Shown here piece after piece: positions 1-5,982 of a DNA stretch of 12,305 nt. Each line of letters starts with the position of its first letter. The first letter of the stretch is position 1. The translations under genes and the position numbers were made by a program. Source of the DNA: Thermoplasmatota archaeon (GTDB lineage: Archaea; Thermoplasmatota; Thermoplasmata; UBA10834); assembly GCA_030836605.1 (NCBI GenBank), contig JAUPMC010000068.1, positions 1 to 12,305 on the forward strand, given 5' to 3'. The notes below the pieces were generated by a model. The model saw only the letters and a list, made by a program, of their open reading frames with translations. It did no database searches and was not told the origin of the DNA.

Positions 1-1
1 A

Positions 2-73
2 CTCGAGCGGTTCATGCTCGGCAAGCCCATGCCCGTGGTCGAGGCCCTAAGGGAATCCGCGAAGAGATTCTGA
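2..73 (+). CDS. C-terminal fragment of an unidentified protein (5' truncated)
   Basis: An open frame enters from the left edge and ends at TGA 71-73. The visible 23 residues end in an amphipathic, charged stretch (VVEALRESAKRF), which looks like a genuine C-terminal helix. It converges on the regulator gene that ends at 82, leaving only 8 bp between the two stop codons. The fragment is too short to assign a family, and its being coding rests only on the open frame and plausible composition. Confidence 0.4.
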   Translation, partial: LERFMLGKPMPVVEALRESAKRF

Positions 74-81
74 GATTCTGA

Positions 82-720
82 TCAGTCGTACGGGAAGCCC
101 TTCTTGACGGCTCCGCCTAGGATCGTCCCGCCCAGGGACCGAGCCCTGATCAAGCCTCTCAGCGGCACGCCGTCGATCTCGTTCATGCTGCTCTTGTTGA
201 CGATTACGAGCACCAGGACCGGCTCGCCGCCGGCCTCACGGATGTCCGATATGGCGCCCTTGATGGTCGCACCAGTGCTCAGGACATCGTCCACGACTAT
301 GATCTTCTTCTTGTCCCCCGTCGACGCGAAGTTGGAGCTGAACGCGCCTCCGGTCTGGGCCTCAGAGTGGGGCCTGTACACGCCGAAGTCGACGCCGAGT
401 AGCTCGGATATCTTGCACGCGAACGGCACGCCGTTGATCGAGATGCCCATGACCACGTCGACGAGTTGGTCCTTCTTCGAGAGCTCCTCGAGCGCTATGT
501 CCGACATGAGCTCGGACATCAGGCCGATGCGGTATCCGGAGACGCCTATCGACCGCCAGCCGATCTTCACGTCTGATGGGGGCAGGCCCTCGGCCCCATA
601 TTCTATGAGGTAGTTCACTGTGTCAATCGAGAGGTGCAACTCGTCAGCTATCTCACGAACGCTCAGGCCCTTCTTCCTGAGCACCTTGGCGTTGGCTGCC
701 AGCTCCTTCACATCTACCAT
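82..720 (-). CDS. gfcR: GfcR-like transcriptional regulator (HTH plus orotate phosphoribosyltransferase-like domain)
   Basis: The 212-residue protein has an N-terminal helix-turn-helix at about residues 9-45 (LRKKGLSVREIADELHLS), then a type I phosphoribosyltransferase fold. The PRPP-binding loop is intact at residues 141-152 (IVVDDVLSTGAT). Archaeal proteins with this architecture were long annotated as orotate phosphoribosyltransferase-like (PyrE2-like). The haloarchaeal member GfcR regulates central sugar metabolism and is thought to sense a phosphoribosyl metabolite. DNA binding is therefore expected; the ligand and targets here are inference. The gene is last in a minus-strand run, 35 bp after the panE-like gene. 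It has its own TATA-like element overlapping the end of that gene and a palindrome just upstream of the start, which would suit autoregulation. The start is ATG at 720; GTGAT lies 4-8 nt before it and may be a weak ribosome-binding site. A catalytic PyrE is less likely because of the HTH domain. Confidence 0.85.
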   Translation of the reverse strand: MVDVKELAANAKVLRKKGLSVREIADELHLSIDTVNYLIEYGAEGLPPSDVKIGWRSIGVSGYRIGLMSELMSDIALEELSKKDQLVDVVMGISINGVPFACKISELLGVDFGVYRPHSEAQTGGAFSSNFASTGDKKKIIVVDDVLSTGATIKGAISDIREAGGEPVLVLVIVNKSSMNEIDGVPLRGLIRARSLGGTILGGAVKKGFPYD

Positions 721-739
721 TCTATCACGGGGCTGAAGA

Positions 740-760
740 GTAACGTGTTACGATATTAAC
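740..760 (-). promoter_or_regulatory. Candidate promoter and palindromic operator of the gfcR-like gene
   Basis: On the minus strand a TATA-like GTTAATATC at 760-752 overlaps the stop codon of the upstream gene (756-758). It is followed at 751-740 by GTAACACGTTAC, perfect 5-bp inverted arms (GTAAC/GTTAC) around a 2-bp centre. A transcript starting about 25 nt after the TATA element would begin near 730, so the palindrome would lie between TATA box and start site, a typical place for a repressor. Regulator identity, and binding itself, are inference. Confidence 0.4.
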
Positions 761-1664
761 CTTTCCCAAGGGTCGCTGGCTCCATCGCTTCCACCATCGC
801 GGCCATAGCCCTGTTCAGAGGGGTCGGCACCCCATGGGAGGCACCCAGTGTGCACACCATGCCGTTCAGGTGCTCAATCTCCGTCTTCCTGCCCAGCTCC
901 ACGTCCCTCAGCATGCTAGACCTGTTCTCCGCGGTCTCCTCCGCCACGGACTTGACGCGGTCGATCATCGCGGCCTCTGGCAACGTCACACCCACGGACC
1001 CCGCCACCGCGACACACTCGTCGCATATATCTGACATCAGGTGGGTGACGGTCTCGCTCTCCAGGAGCCTTCCGTTAGGGACCCGCAGGACCGCCGTCAG
1101 AGGGTTGATGCAGGCGTTCACGACGGCTTTCGCCCAGATCTCCGCCACTATGTCCCGCTTCACTTCCACCTTCAGTCCCACGCCGGAGAAGGCCTCTGCG
1201 ATCCGCTCTCCCCCGGCCTCATCCATGTCCGAGCCGATGACCATCCGTCCGAGGCCGGACACCTTGACCCTGCCAGGGGACAGCAGCTGAGCCCCCATCG
1301 TCGTCGTGCCTCCGAAGGCCTTGGGCCCCTTCCACGCCCGCATCAACTCGAGGTTACCCAACCCGTTCTGTAGGGTCAGCGCGAGCGTGTCTCCCCACGG
1401 AAGGCCTGAGAGACAGGCGATGGCTGATTTGGTATCATAGGCCTTCGTGGTCAGTATCATGAGCTCCGGAGGCTCGATGGCGTCAACTGACTCATACGCC
1501 TCGACGTCTGCGGTCGACTCGAACTCACCAGTCACGAGCAGGCCGTGGAGTCTAATCGCATCCACGTTGTCCTTACGACCGACCAGGGTCACATCGTGCT
1601 TGCGCGCCAGGATGCCCCCGAGGGCGGAGCCTAGCGCACCCGCGCCGAACACCAATATGCGCAT
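756..1664 (-). CDS. panE: 2-dehydropantoate 2-reductase (ketopantoate reductase)
   Basis: This 302-residue protein matches the ApbA/PanE family along its length. It should reduce 2-dehydropantoate to pantoate with NAD(P)H in coenzyme A synthesis, in the cytoplasm. A Rossmann nucleotide-binding motif is at residues 7-12 (GAGALG). Family residues include K74 in TTKAYD, N100 in LQNGLGN, K179 and N184 in AKAVVNACINPLTA, and the C-terminal SSML-D plus TEIEHLNG segment (250-268) that carries the substrate-binding region. Length is normal for the family. The ATG at 1664 directly begins the Rossmann strand (MRILVFGAGALG), which fixes the start. No ribosome-binding site is evident. It begins 24 bp after the stop of the alkyltransferase-endonuclease V gene, so the two are probably cotranscribed. 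In archaea the product would pass to pantoate kinase and phosphopantothenate synthetase, neither of which is in the window. Confidence 0.93.
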   Translation of the reverse strand: MRILVFGAGALGSALGGILARKHDVTLVGRKDNVDAIRLHGLLVTGEFESTADVEAYESVDAIEPPELMILTTKAYDTKSAIACLSGLPWGDTLALTLQNGLGNLELMRAWKGPKAFGGTTTMGAQLLSPGRVKVSGLGRMVIGSDMDEAGGERIAEAFSGVGLKVEVKRDIVAEIWAKAVVNACINPLTAVLRVPNGRLLESETVTHLMSDICDECVAVAGSVGVTLPEAAMIDRVKSVAEETAENRSSMLRDVELGRKTEIEHLNGMVCTLGASHGVPTPLNRAMAAMVEAMEPATLGKG

Positions 1665-1688
1665 CAGGTGATGATGACCGCGAAGCGG

Positions 1689-2663
1689 CTATTTGTGGCT
1701 TGTTCCTCGCCGCGCCCTCTCCGCGATCATGTGGGCCATCCTCGTCGGCTCAGGCACGCGGTGCCTGAGGAACCTTCTCACGACCTCTACCGACTGCCTC
1801 TGACCGATGCCGTGTCCGACGGACACATACACCGGCTTCTCCGAGGAGGGGGAGAGTATCTCGAAGCCCGCAGCCCTGCCATTCGAGTATATGGGCACTG
1901 CGCCGTCAGGGCGCGGTTCGCCTCGCGTCCCGCACAGAAGGCTCTTCGCGACGCCTATCGTAGGCACCCCGAACTCGACTCCTGCGTGCGTCGCGATCCC
2001 CATCTCCTCGGGGTGTAGCATCCCGTTCCCATCGTACATCAGCACAGTGCGGTCAGGGAGCTCCTCCATCAACGATGACACGAGCGGGAGCTCACGGAAG
2101 GCGAGATAGGTCGGGATATACGGGAACACGGCCTTGGCCTCGCGCACGAACTGACTGACAAGTTCACCCGAGGAGTAATCGAAGACCGCCGCGGCGGCGA
2201 AGCCGCGCTCGCTCGCGTAGGCCACGTCCAGACCCGCCACGTATCGCACGTCCACTGCGGTCTTGGGCATCTTCACCAGTCGCCTGAGCCCCCTCTGCCG
2301 CGCCCTGAGCGCCCTCAGCGGACTTTCCGAGACGAAGTCCGTGAAGAGGAGCCTGTCGAACCCCACGACCTTCCCGCCCCTGACATGAACGCCCTCCGCT
2401 TCGAGCAGTGTCGCCTTCCTCTCCGGGCCTCCGCCCGTGTAGCCGCCGAGGCTGCCGTCGGATCGCACGACCCTCCGACAGGGCACCCGGACTATGTCGT
2501 CGTTCACGCTCATCGCCAAGCCCACGAACCTGCTGGCGACCACGTCGCCAAGTGCCTTGGCCACATGTCCGTATGTGGTCACCCTTCCGAGCGGGACCTG
2601 AGAGACTATATCGTACGTGGAGCCCCACATGTTTGGTATGTCGGATACGGATGAAGGGCGCAT
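1689..2663 (-). CDS. Fused O6-alkylguanine-DNA alkyltransferase-like domain and endonuclease V
   Basis: Numbered from ATG 2663 (324 residues). Residues about 10-105 form the DNA-binding/active-site domain of O6-alkylguanine-DNA alkyltransferase: VPLGRVTTYGHVAKALG, R45 of the SRFVG arginine-finger region, N54, the acceptor cysteine C62 in PCRRVV, and GGYTGG. Residues about 135-320 are endonuclease V (nfi), which cleaves near deaminated adenine (inosine) in DNA. Its expected catalytic residues are present: D146 (GLDVAY), E191 (FRELPL), D211 (YDGNGMLHPE), K240 (GVAKSL) and H284 (SVGHGI). A bifunctional fusion of this order is known from Ferroplasma acidarmanus. Unusually, the PCHRV box reads PCRRV, so the histidine that activates the cysteine is arginine (R63). 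Alkyl transfer may be altered, although the cysteine is kept, unlike tryptophan-bearing alkyltransferase-like proteins. A TTG codon lies directly before the ATG (2666). A box A at 2686-2693 favours a leaderless start here. First gene of a minus-strand group with panE. Confidence 0.9.
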   Translation of the reverse strand: MRPSSVSDIPNMWGSTYDIVSQVPLGRVTTYGHVAKALGDVVASRFVGLAMSVNDDIVRVPCRRVVRSDGSLGGYTGGGPERKATLLEAEGVHVRGGKVVGFDRLLFTDFVSESPLRALRARQRGLRRLVKMPKTAVDVRYVAGLDVAYASERGFAAAAVFDYSSGELVSQFVREAKAVFPYIPTYLAFRELPLVSSLMEELPDRTVLMYDGNGMLHPEEMGIATHAGVEFGVPTIGVAKSLLCGTRGEPRPDGAVPIYSNGRAAGFEILSPSSEKPVYVSVGHGIGQRQSVEVVRRFLRHRVPEPTRMAHMIAERARRGTSHK

Positions 2664-2685
2664 CAACAGCCAATCTTCTTTGAGG

Positions 2686-2693
2686 ACTTAAAT
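2686..2693 (-). promoter_or_regulatory. Box A (TATA-like) element of the alkyltransferase-endonuclease V gene
   Basis: On the minus strand ATTTAAGT lies 23-30 nt upstream of the ATG at 2663, and no SD sequence lies between them. That spacing would put transcription initiation at or next to the start codon, as in leaderless archaeal mRNAs. It shares TTAAGT with the divergent element at 2789-2796. Confidence 0.5.
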
Positions 2694-2788
2694 CCCTGTT
2701 CCGACAGGCCTACTGGCATCGGCCCTGGCGCCCGTCCATGGCGCGACACCACCCTGAATGATGCCCGCTGGAACCGGACCTCGAATGA

Positions 2789-2796
2789 CTTAAGTA
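2789..2796 (+). promoter_or_regulatory. Box A (TATA-like) element of the prepilin peptidase gene
   Basis: CTTAAGTA lies 22-29 nt before the GTG at 2818, again with no SD sequence between. This supports a leaderless transcript and the GTG start. An AT-rich stretch (CATAATAAT) follows at 2801-2809. The rest of the 154-bp divergent intergenic region (2664-2817) shows no other gene or strong repeat. Confidence 0.5.
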
Positions 2797-2817
2797 CGGT
2801 CATAATAATCCAGTCAC

Positions 2818-3717
2818 GTGGACGCCCAGGACGCCATCGTGGCACTTCAACTGGTGTCGACGGGGGTCGTTCTCTCCTATGCCTCGCTCCTTGATTGGAG
2901 GACGAGGAGGGTCCCGAACGTCTTCTGGATTGCGATGTCGGCCGTAGCGATCCTGCTCTTGGTCGCCCGCGTGATCCTCGACGAGGCGCCTCTCGAGTAC
3001 CTCCTCATCCTAGTCCCGGTCCTTGCAGTCTTGGCTGATGTGTACGGACAGACTGATGAACCCGAGGGGATCCGCAAGTTCATGCCAGTCGTCTGGTACG
3101 CGGTCGCCATCGCCGCCACGGTCTATCTCGCGCATCTATGGATCGACGACGTGGACAGGTACTTCGCACACCTACTGACCATCCCGGTCATGATGATCCT
3201 CATCGTCATCATGTACATGCTGGATCTAGTGAAAGGCGGCGCGGACGCGAAGGCGCTCCTCGCCCTGTCGATCATGTTCCCGTTCTATCCGACCATAGGG
3301 GCACTGCCAATCCACGCCGCAGACACCGCGACCGCGGAGATACTCTTCCCGTTCACTTTCGTCGTGCTCGTGACCGCGGCGATAATAGTGGCGTTCACCC
3401 CGCTGGCGTTCGCCGCTAAGAACCTCGCCGCGGGTGAGTTCGCGTTCCCATACGGGCTCTTCGGGTACAAGCTGGACGCTGAAGAGGCCAGGAAGGGCCA
3501 AGTATGGCTGATGGAGAGGATGGAAGACGGCGTGCACAGGACTTACACGAAACCGAGAGGGGGGGAGCATCTGTCGGAAGAGATCGACAAGCTCGTCTCT
3601 GCGGGCCATGGCAGGGTCTGGGTGACCCCGAAGGTGCCTTTCATAATCCCCATGACCGTCGCGTTCGTGTTCACCGCGATCGTCGGCAGCATCCTATTCG
3701 TCATCATGGGCCTCTGA
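2818..3717 (+). CDS. Archaeal A24-family prepilin/preflagellin peptidase
   Basis: The 299-residue polytopic membrane protein should remove the signal peptide of type IV pilin-like or archaellin precursors at the cytoplasmic face of the membrane. It is an aspartic protease of family A24 (FlaK/TadV/EppA group). The two catalytic aspartates are D26 in LLDWRTRRVPN, just after the first hydrophobic segment, and D143 in GGADAK, the archaeal form of the GxGD motif. Hydrophobic segments lie near 9-25, 37-54, 59-74, 91-106, 117-136, 146-163, 175-198 and 276-298. Between the last two is a hydrophilic domain of about 75 residues with WLMERMEDG and VWVTPKVPF, resembling the archaeal A24 C-terminal type II domain; this makes it longer than compact FlaK proteins. 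GTG 2818 is chosen because of the box A spacing. No pilin or archaellin gene is adjacent, so the substrate cannot be named. Confidence 0.88.
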   Translation: MDAQDAIVALQLVSTGVVLSYASLLDWRTRRVPNVFWIAMSAVAILLLVARVILDEAPLEYLLILVPVLAVLADVYGQTDEPEGIRKFMPVVWYAVAIAATVYLAHLWIDDVDRYFAHLLTIPVMMILIVIMYMLDLVKGGADAKALLALSIMFPFYPTIGALPIHAADTATAEILFPFTFVVLVTAAIIVAFTPLAFAAKNLAAGEFAFPYGLFGYKLDAEEARKGQVWLMERMEDGVHRTYTKPRGGEHLSEEIDKLVSAGHGRVWVTPKVPFIIPMTVAFVFTAIVGSILFVIMGL

Positions 3718-3907
3718 AGGGCAGTACCGGCGCAACTGGCAGCCACGGCAACGCGGCCGGACCAAGCAGTGTTCCTTGCGGTGCATTACCACCGCGGCAT
3801 GGGCGCTCGAAAGGGGACTCGCTCGGCCACCACTCTGCGACCCCATAGACCCCCTCAAGCTTGTCCACGAGAGCCTTGACAGACAGAACCAGGTCCCGCG
3901 CCCCCGT
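3694..3907 (-). pseudogene. Internally deleted endonuclease III-family (HhH-GPD) DNA glycosylase remnant
   Basis: On the minus strand, 3907-3806 encodes RDLVLSVKALVDKLEGVYG-VAEWWPSESPFE, resembling the N-terminus of archaeal/bacterial endonuclease III-related proteins (typical form: YG..WWP.DSPFE). The next bases, read in the +1 frame (3807-3694), encode HAAVVMHRKEHC-LVRPRCRGCQLRRYCPS and then stop at TAG 3696-3694. This is the C-terminal [4Fe-4S] loop of the same family, with cysteines spaced C-X5-C-X2-C-X5-C (codons at 3768, 3750, 3741, 3723). The helix-hairpin-helix, catalytic lysine/aspartate region and everything between are missing: about 60 codons remain of a family usually a little over 200 residues. 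No clear ATG begins the N-terminal piece; GTG at 3868 is possible. It starts directly after the amrS stop and its tail overlaps the prepilin peptidase 3' end by 24 bp, tail to tail. An assembly collapse would look the same. Confidence 0.75.
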
Positions 3908-4930
3908 TCAGACTACGATGTTCAGGTCAGCGCCGCACTTTGCACACACGCCGTCCTTGAGGTCCGCGTGCGTGACGAAGAAGCCTTCCCTGCGGATGAC
4001 GGGGGACCCGCACCTCGGGCAGAACGTGTCGTCCTTGTCACCTACGGGGACATTGCCCAGGTATACGAAATCGAGCCCGGCTACCTTCGCCAGCTCATAT
4101 GCTTTGATGAGCGTGCCCGTGGGCGTCCTCGGGGCCGAGGTGAGCTTGTAGTCGGGGTGGAAGGCCGAGAAATGGACCGGGACGTCCTTGGACAAAGAGT
4201 CCGAGACCCACTTGGAGAACTCCCTGAGCTCGTCCTCGGAGTCGTTGTGCCCAGGTATTATCAGGTACGTGAGCTCGATGTGGATGCCGAGCCCGTGGGC
4301 CACCTCGCAAGCCTTCAGCACGGGCGCGAGGCGCCCCCCGCACACGCGTTTGTAGAAAGTCTCCCTGAACGCCTTCACATCAATGTTCATGGCGTCTATC
4401 AGACCCCCGAGCTCCCTGAGGGGGGCCTCCTGGATGAACCCGTTCGTCACGTAGACGGTCTTCAGCCCCGCGTCGTGCGCGGCCTTGGATGCCGCCGTCG
4501 TGAACTCGTGCCATATGATCGGCTCGTTGTATGTCCACGAGACTGACTTCGAGCCCGAGGACCGGGCGTACTCGACGACGTCGCCAGGCTCTATCCTGGT
4601 CATGCCGACCCGGCCGGGCGCGGCCGTGGATATCTCGTAGTTCTGACAGTGCTTGCACGAGAGGTTGCAGCCGACGCTCCCGAACGATATCGAGGTGCTA
4701 CCAGGGAGGAAGTGGAAGAGCGGCTTCTTCTCGATCGGGTCAGGGTGTATCGACGAGACTAGCCCATAGGTGAGCGGGTACAGCTTGCCTTTTCTGTGTT
4801 CCCGGACACCGCATATCCCGCGCTTCCCCTCAGGTATCAGGCACGAGTGCGGACACAAGTCGCACCTGACCTTCCCGCCCTCGACGGAGTAGAAGCGGGC
4901 CTCAATACTTCCGGACCCTGAAGTGCTCAT
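3908..4930 (-). CDS. amrS: AmmeMemoRadiSam system radical SAM enzyme
   Basis: This 340-residue protein belongs to the PflA-like radical SAM group called AmrS. The [4Fe-4S]/SAM motif is C88-x3-C92-x2-C95 (GCNLSCKHCQNYEIS). An N-terminal cysteine cluster (C23, C26, C30, C40) and the IEKKPLFHFLPG segment (66-77) are characteristic of the family. TYNEPIIWHEF (133-143) and VTNGFI (161-166) are further family marks. A zinc-ribbon-like tail follows (C304, C307, C329, C332). The system name comes from co-occurring AMMECR1 and Memo homologues; neither is in this window and the substrate of AmrS is not established to my knowledge. The ATG at 4930 lies inside the 3' end of thiL (29-bp overlap), so the pair should be translated from one message. 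GGAG lies 11 nt upstream of the ATG, a weak ribosome-binding site. A glycosylase remnant follows directly. The long + strand frame opposite is an antisense shadow. Confidence 0.92.
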   Translation of the reverse strand: MSTSGSGSIEARFYSVEGGKVRCDLCPHSCLIPEGKRGICGVREHRKGKLYPLTYGLVSSIHPDPIEKKPLFHFLPGSTSISFGSVGCNLSCKHCQNYEISTAAPGRVGMTRIEPGDVVEYARSSGSKSVSWTYNEPIIWHEFTTAASKAAHDAGLKTVYVTNGFIQEAPLRELGGLIDAMNIDVKAFRETFYKRVCGGRLAPVLKACEVAHGLGIHIELTYLIIPGHNDSEDELREFSKWVSDSLSKDVPVHFSAFHPDYKLTSAPRTPTGTLIKAYELAKVAGLDFVYLGNVPVGDKDDTFCPRCGSPVIRREGFFVTHADLKDGVCAKCGADLNIVV

Positions 4931-5879
4931 AGCCGAGGTTCTCCAGCTTCTCCCGCCGGCCGTTGTCGACCAGGATGTTCTCCTCGCCGCTCGTCACCTT
5001 GCCTATGACCGTGAGCGGGCAACCCATCCGCTCGGCGAGCGCCGGCAGGTCCTGCTCGCACTCCCGCTTGATCGTGAACAGCAACTCGAAATCGTCCCCG
5101 AAGTTCAGCACGAGGTCCTTCTGCCTCTCGAGGTCGTGGAACGTCATCTCCACCTCAGGGGCCTTCGGTATCCTGGCGTAGTCTATCTCATGCGTGAGGC
5201 CCGAGTTCCTCGAGAACTCGAATATGGAGGACGACAAGCCGTCGGAGATGTCCATGCATGATGTGACGAACCCGGACGCGGACAGGGCCATGCCCTCCTT
5301 CACCCTCGGCCACGGCCGCTTGAGCCGGTCCTCGGCGTCCTTCAGGCCGAGGTTGCGCTTCATGGAGAAGAAGCCCGACCCCGCCTTCCCGAGCGCGCCC
5401 GTGACGGCTATGAGGTCGCCCGGCCTGGCGCCCTTCCTGAGGAGTATGCCGTCTTTGGCGACCTCGCCGACCGCGGTCCCGCATAGTATCAGGTCGTCGT
5501 GCTCCTTCGTGTCCCCGCCGATGATGGAAGTGCCGAACCTGAGCGCGCAGTCGTTCATGCCATCCACCATCTGCTCCAAGAACTCGATCGGATGACCTTT
5601 CGTGATCCCGATGGCGGTGACGACCCCGAGTGGTTTACCACCCATGGCGGCTATGTCGCTGAGGTTGACCGCGACTAGGGCCCAGCCTATGTCGTACGGC
5701 CCCATACCCTTGGGGATGTGCGTCTTCGTGACCATCATGTCCGTGGTCACGAGGAGGTACTTGTCCCCGAGGTCGATCGCCGCGCAGTCGTCCCCTATCC
5801 CGACGGACGCCTCACTCTTGACTATCCCGTCAATGACGCGTATGACTCCGCGCTCGCCGAGGGTCCCGACGGTCTTCAT
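4902..5879 (-). CDS. thiL: Thiamine-monophosphate kinase
   Basis: The 325-residue protein (from ATG 5879) should phosphorylate thiamine monophosphate with ATP to give thiamine diphosphate, the last step of cofactor synthesis. It shows the AIR synthase/ThiL fold marks: LGERGVIRVI at the N-terminus, GIGDDCAAI (27-35) and TTDMMV (45-50) for metal and nucleotide, NLSDIAAMGGKP (72-83), GGDT (121-124), MDISDGLSSS (209-218), GDDFELLFT (261-269), and the C-terminal GYEHF (316-320). Length equals that of typical bacterial ThiL. An upstream ATG at 5903 would add 8 residues, but a box A (CTTAATTA, 5910-5903) lies 24-31 nt before 5879. The family also starts at the MKTVGTLGE segment, so the shorter start is preferred. 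It precedes and overlaps amrS by 29 bp and is divergent from the larA-like gene. No TPP riboswitch was seen upstream; only 103 bp separate the two divergent genes. Confidence 0.93.
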   Translation of the reverse strand: MKTVGTLGERGVIRVIDGIVKSEASVGIGDDCAAIDLGDKYLLVTTDMMVTKTHIPKGMGPYDIGWALVAVNLSDIAAMGGKPLGVVTAIGITKGHPIEFLEQMVDGMNDCALRFGTSIIGGDTKEHDDLILCGTAVGEVAKDGILLRKGARPGDLIAVTGALGKAGSGFFSMKRNLGLKDAEDRLKRPWPRVKEGMALSASGFVTSCMDISDGLSSSIFEFSRNSGLTHEIDYARIPKAPEVEMTFHDLERQKDLVLNFGDDFELLFTIKRECEQDLPALAERMGCPLTVIGKVTSGEENILVDNGRREKLENLGYEHFRVRKY

Positions 5880-5902
5880 CGGCGCTACAGATTCGTACAA
5901 CA

Positions 5903-5910
5903 TAATTAAG
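5903..5910 (-). promoter_or_regulatory. Box A (TATA-like) element of thiL
   Basis: On the minus strand CTTAATTA lies 24-31 nt upstream of the ATG at 5879, the same spacing as at the other likely leaderless genes here. It overlaps the alternative upstream ATG (5903-5901), which argues that this ATG is not used. Confidence 0.5.
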
Positions 5911-5942
5911 CCTTCTCAGACGGGGCCGTGAAAACCTTAACC

Positions 5943-5964
5943 CTCTAATAGGCGAAGCCCTATT
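5943..5964 (+). promoter_or_regulatory. Candidate promoter with inverted repeat upstream of larA-like gene
   Basis: CTCTAATAGG (5943-5952) is a plausible AT-containing box A, 31-40 nt before the ATG at 5983. It overlaps a perfect 6-bp inverted repeat, AATAGG (5947-5952) and CCTATT (5959-5964), separated by 6 nt. The repeat could be an operator or a small hairpin. No SD precedes the gene. Support is weak because only one copy is seen. Confidence 0.3.
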
Positions 5965-5982
5965 CCAGCCCGGTTATTCCTG

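Noticed and set aside
3776..4546. Long + strand open frame opposite amrS (256 codons)
   Set aside because: The minus strand encodes a clear radical SAM enzyme with all motifs; the + frame gives an Arg/Glu/Val-rich product without recognisable domains, a usual antisense effect in GC-rich genes.
5880..5982. TPP riboswitch upstream of thiL
   Set aside because: The 103-bp divergent gap is largely taken up by promoter elements, and I saw no conserved TPP-aptamer segments such as CTGAGA followed by an ACCTGA-like core in a suitable arrangement.
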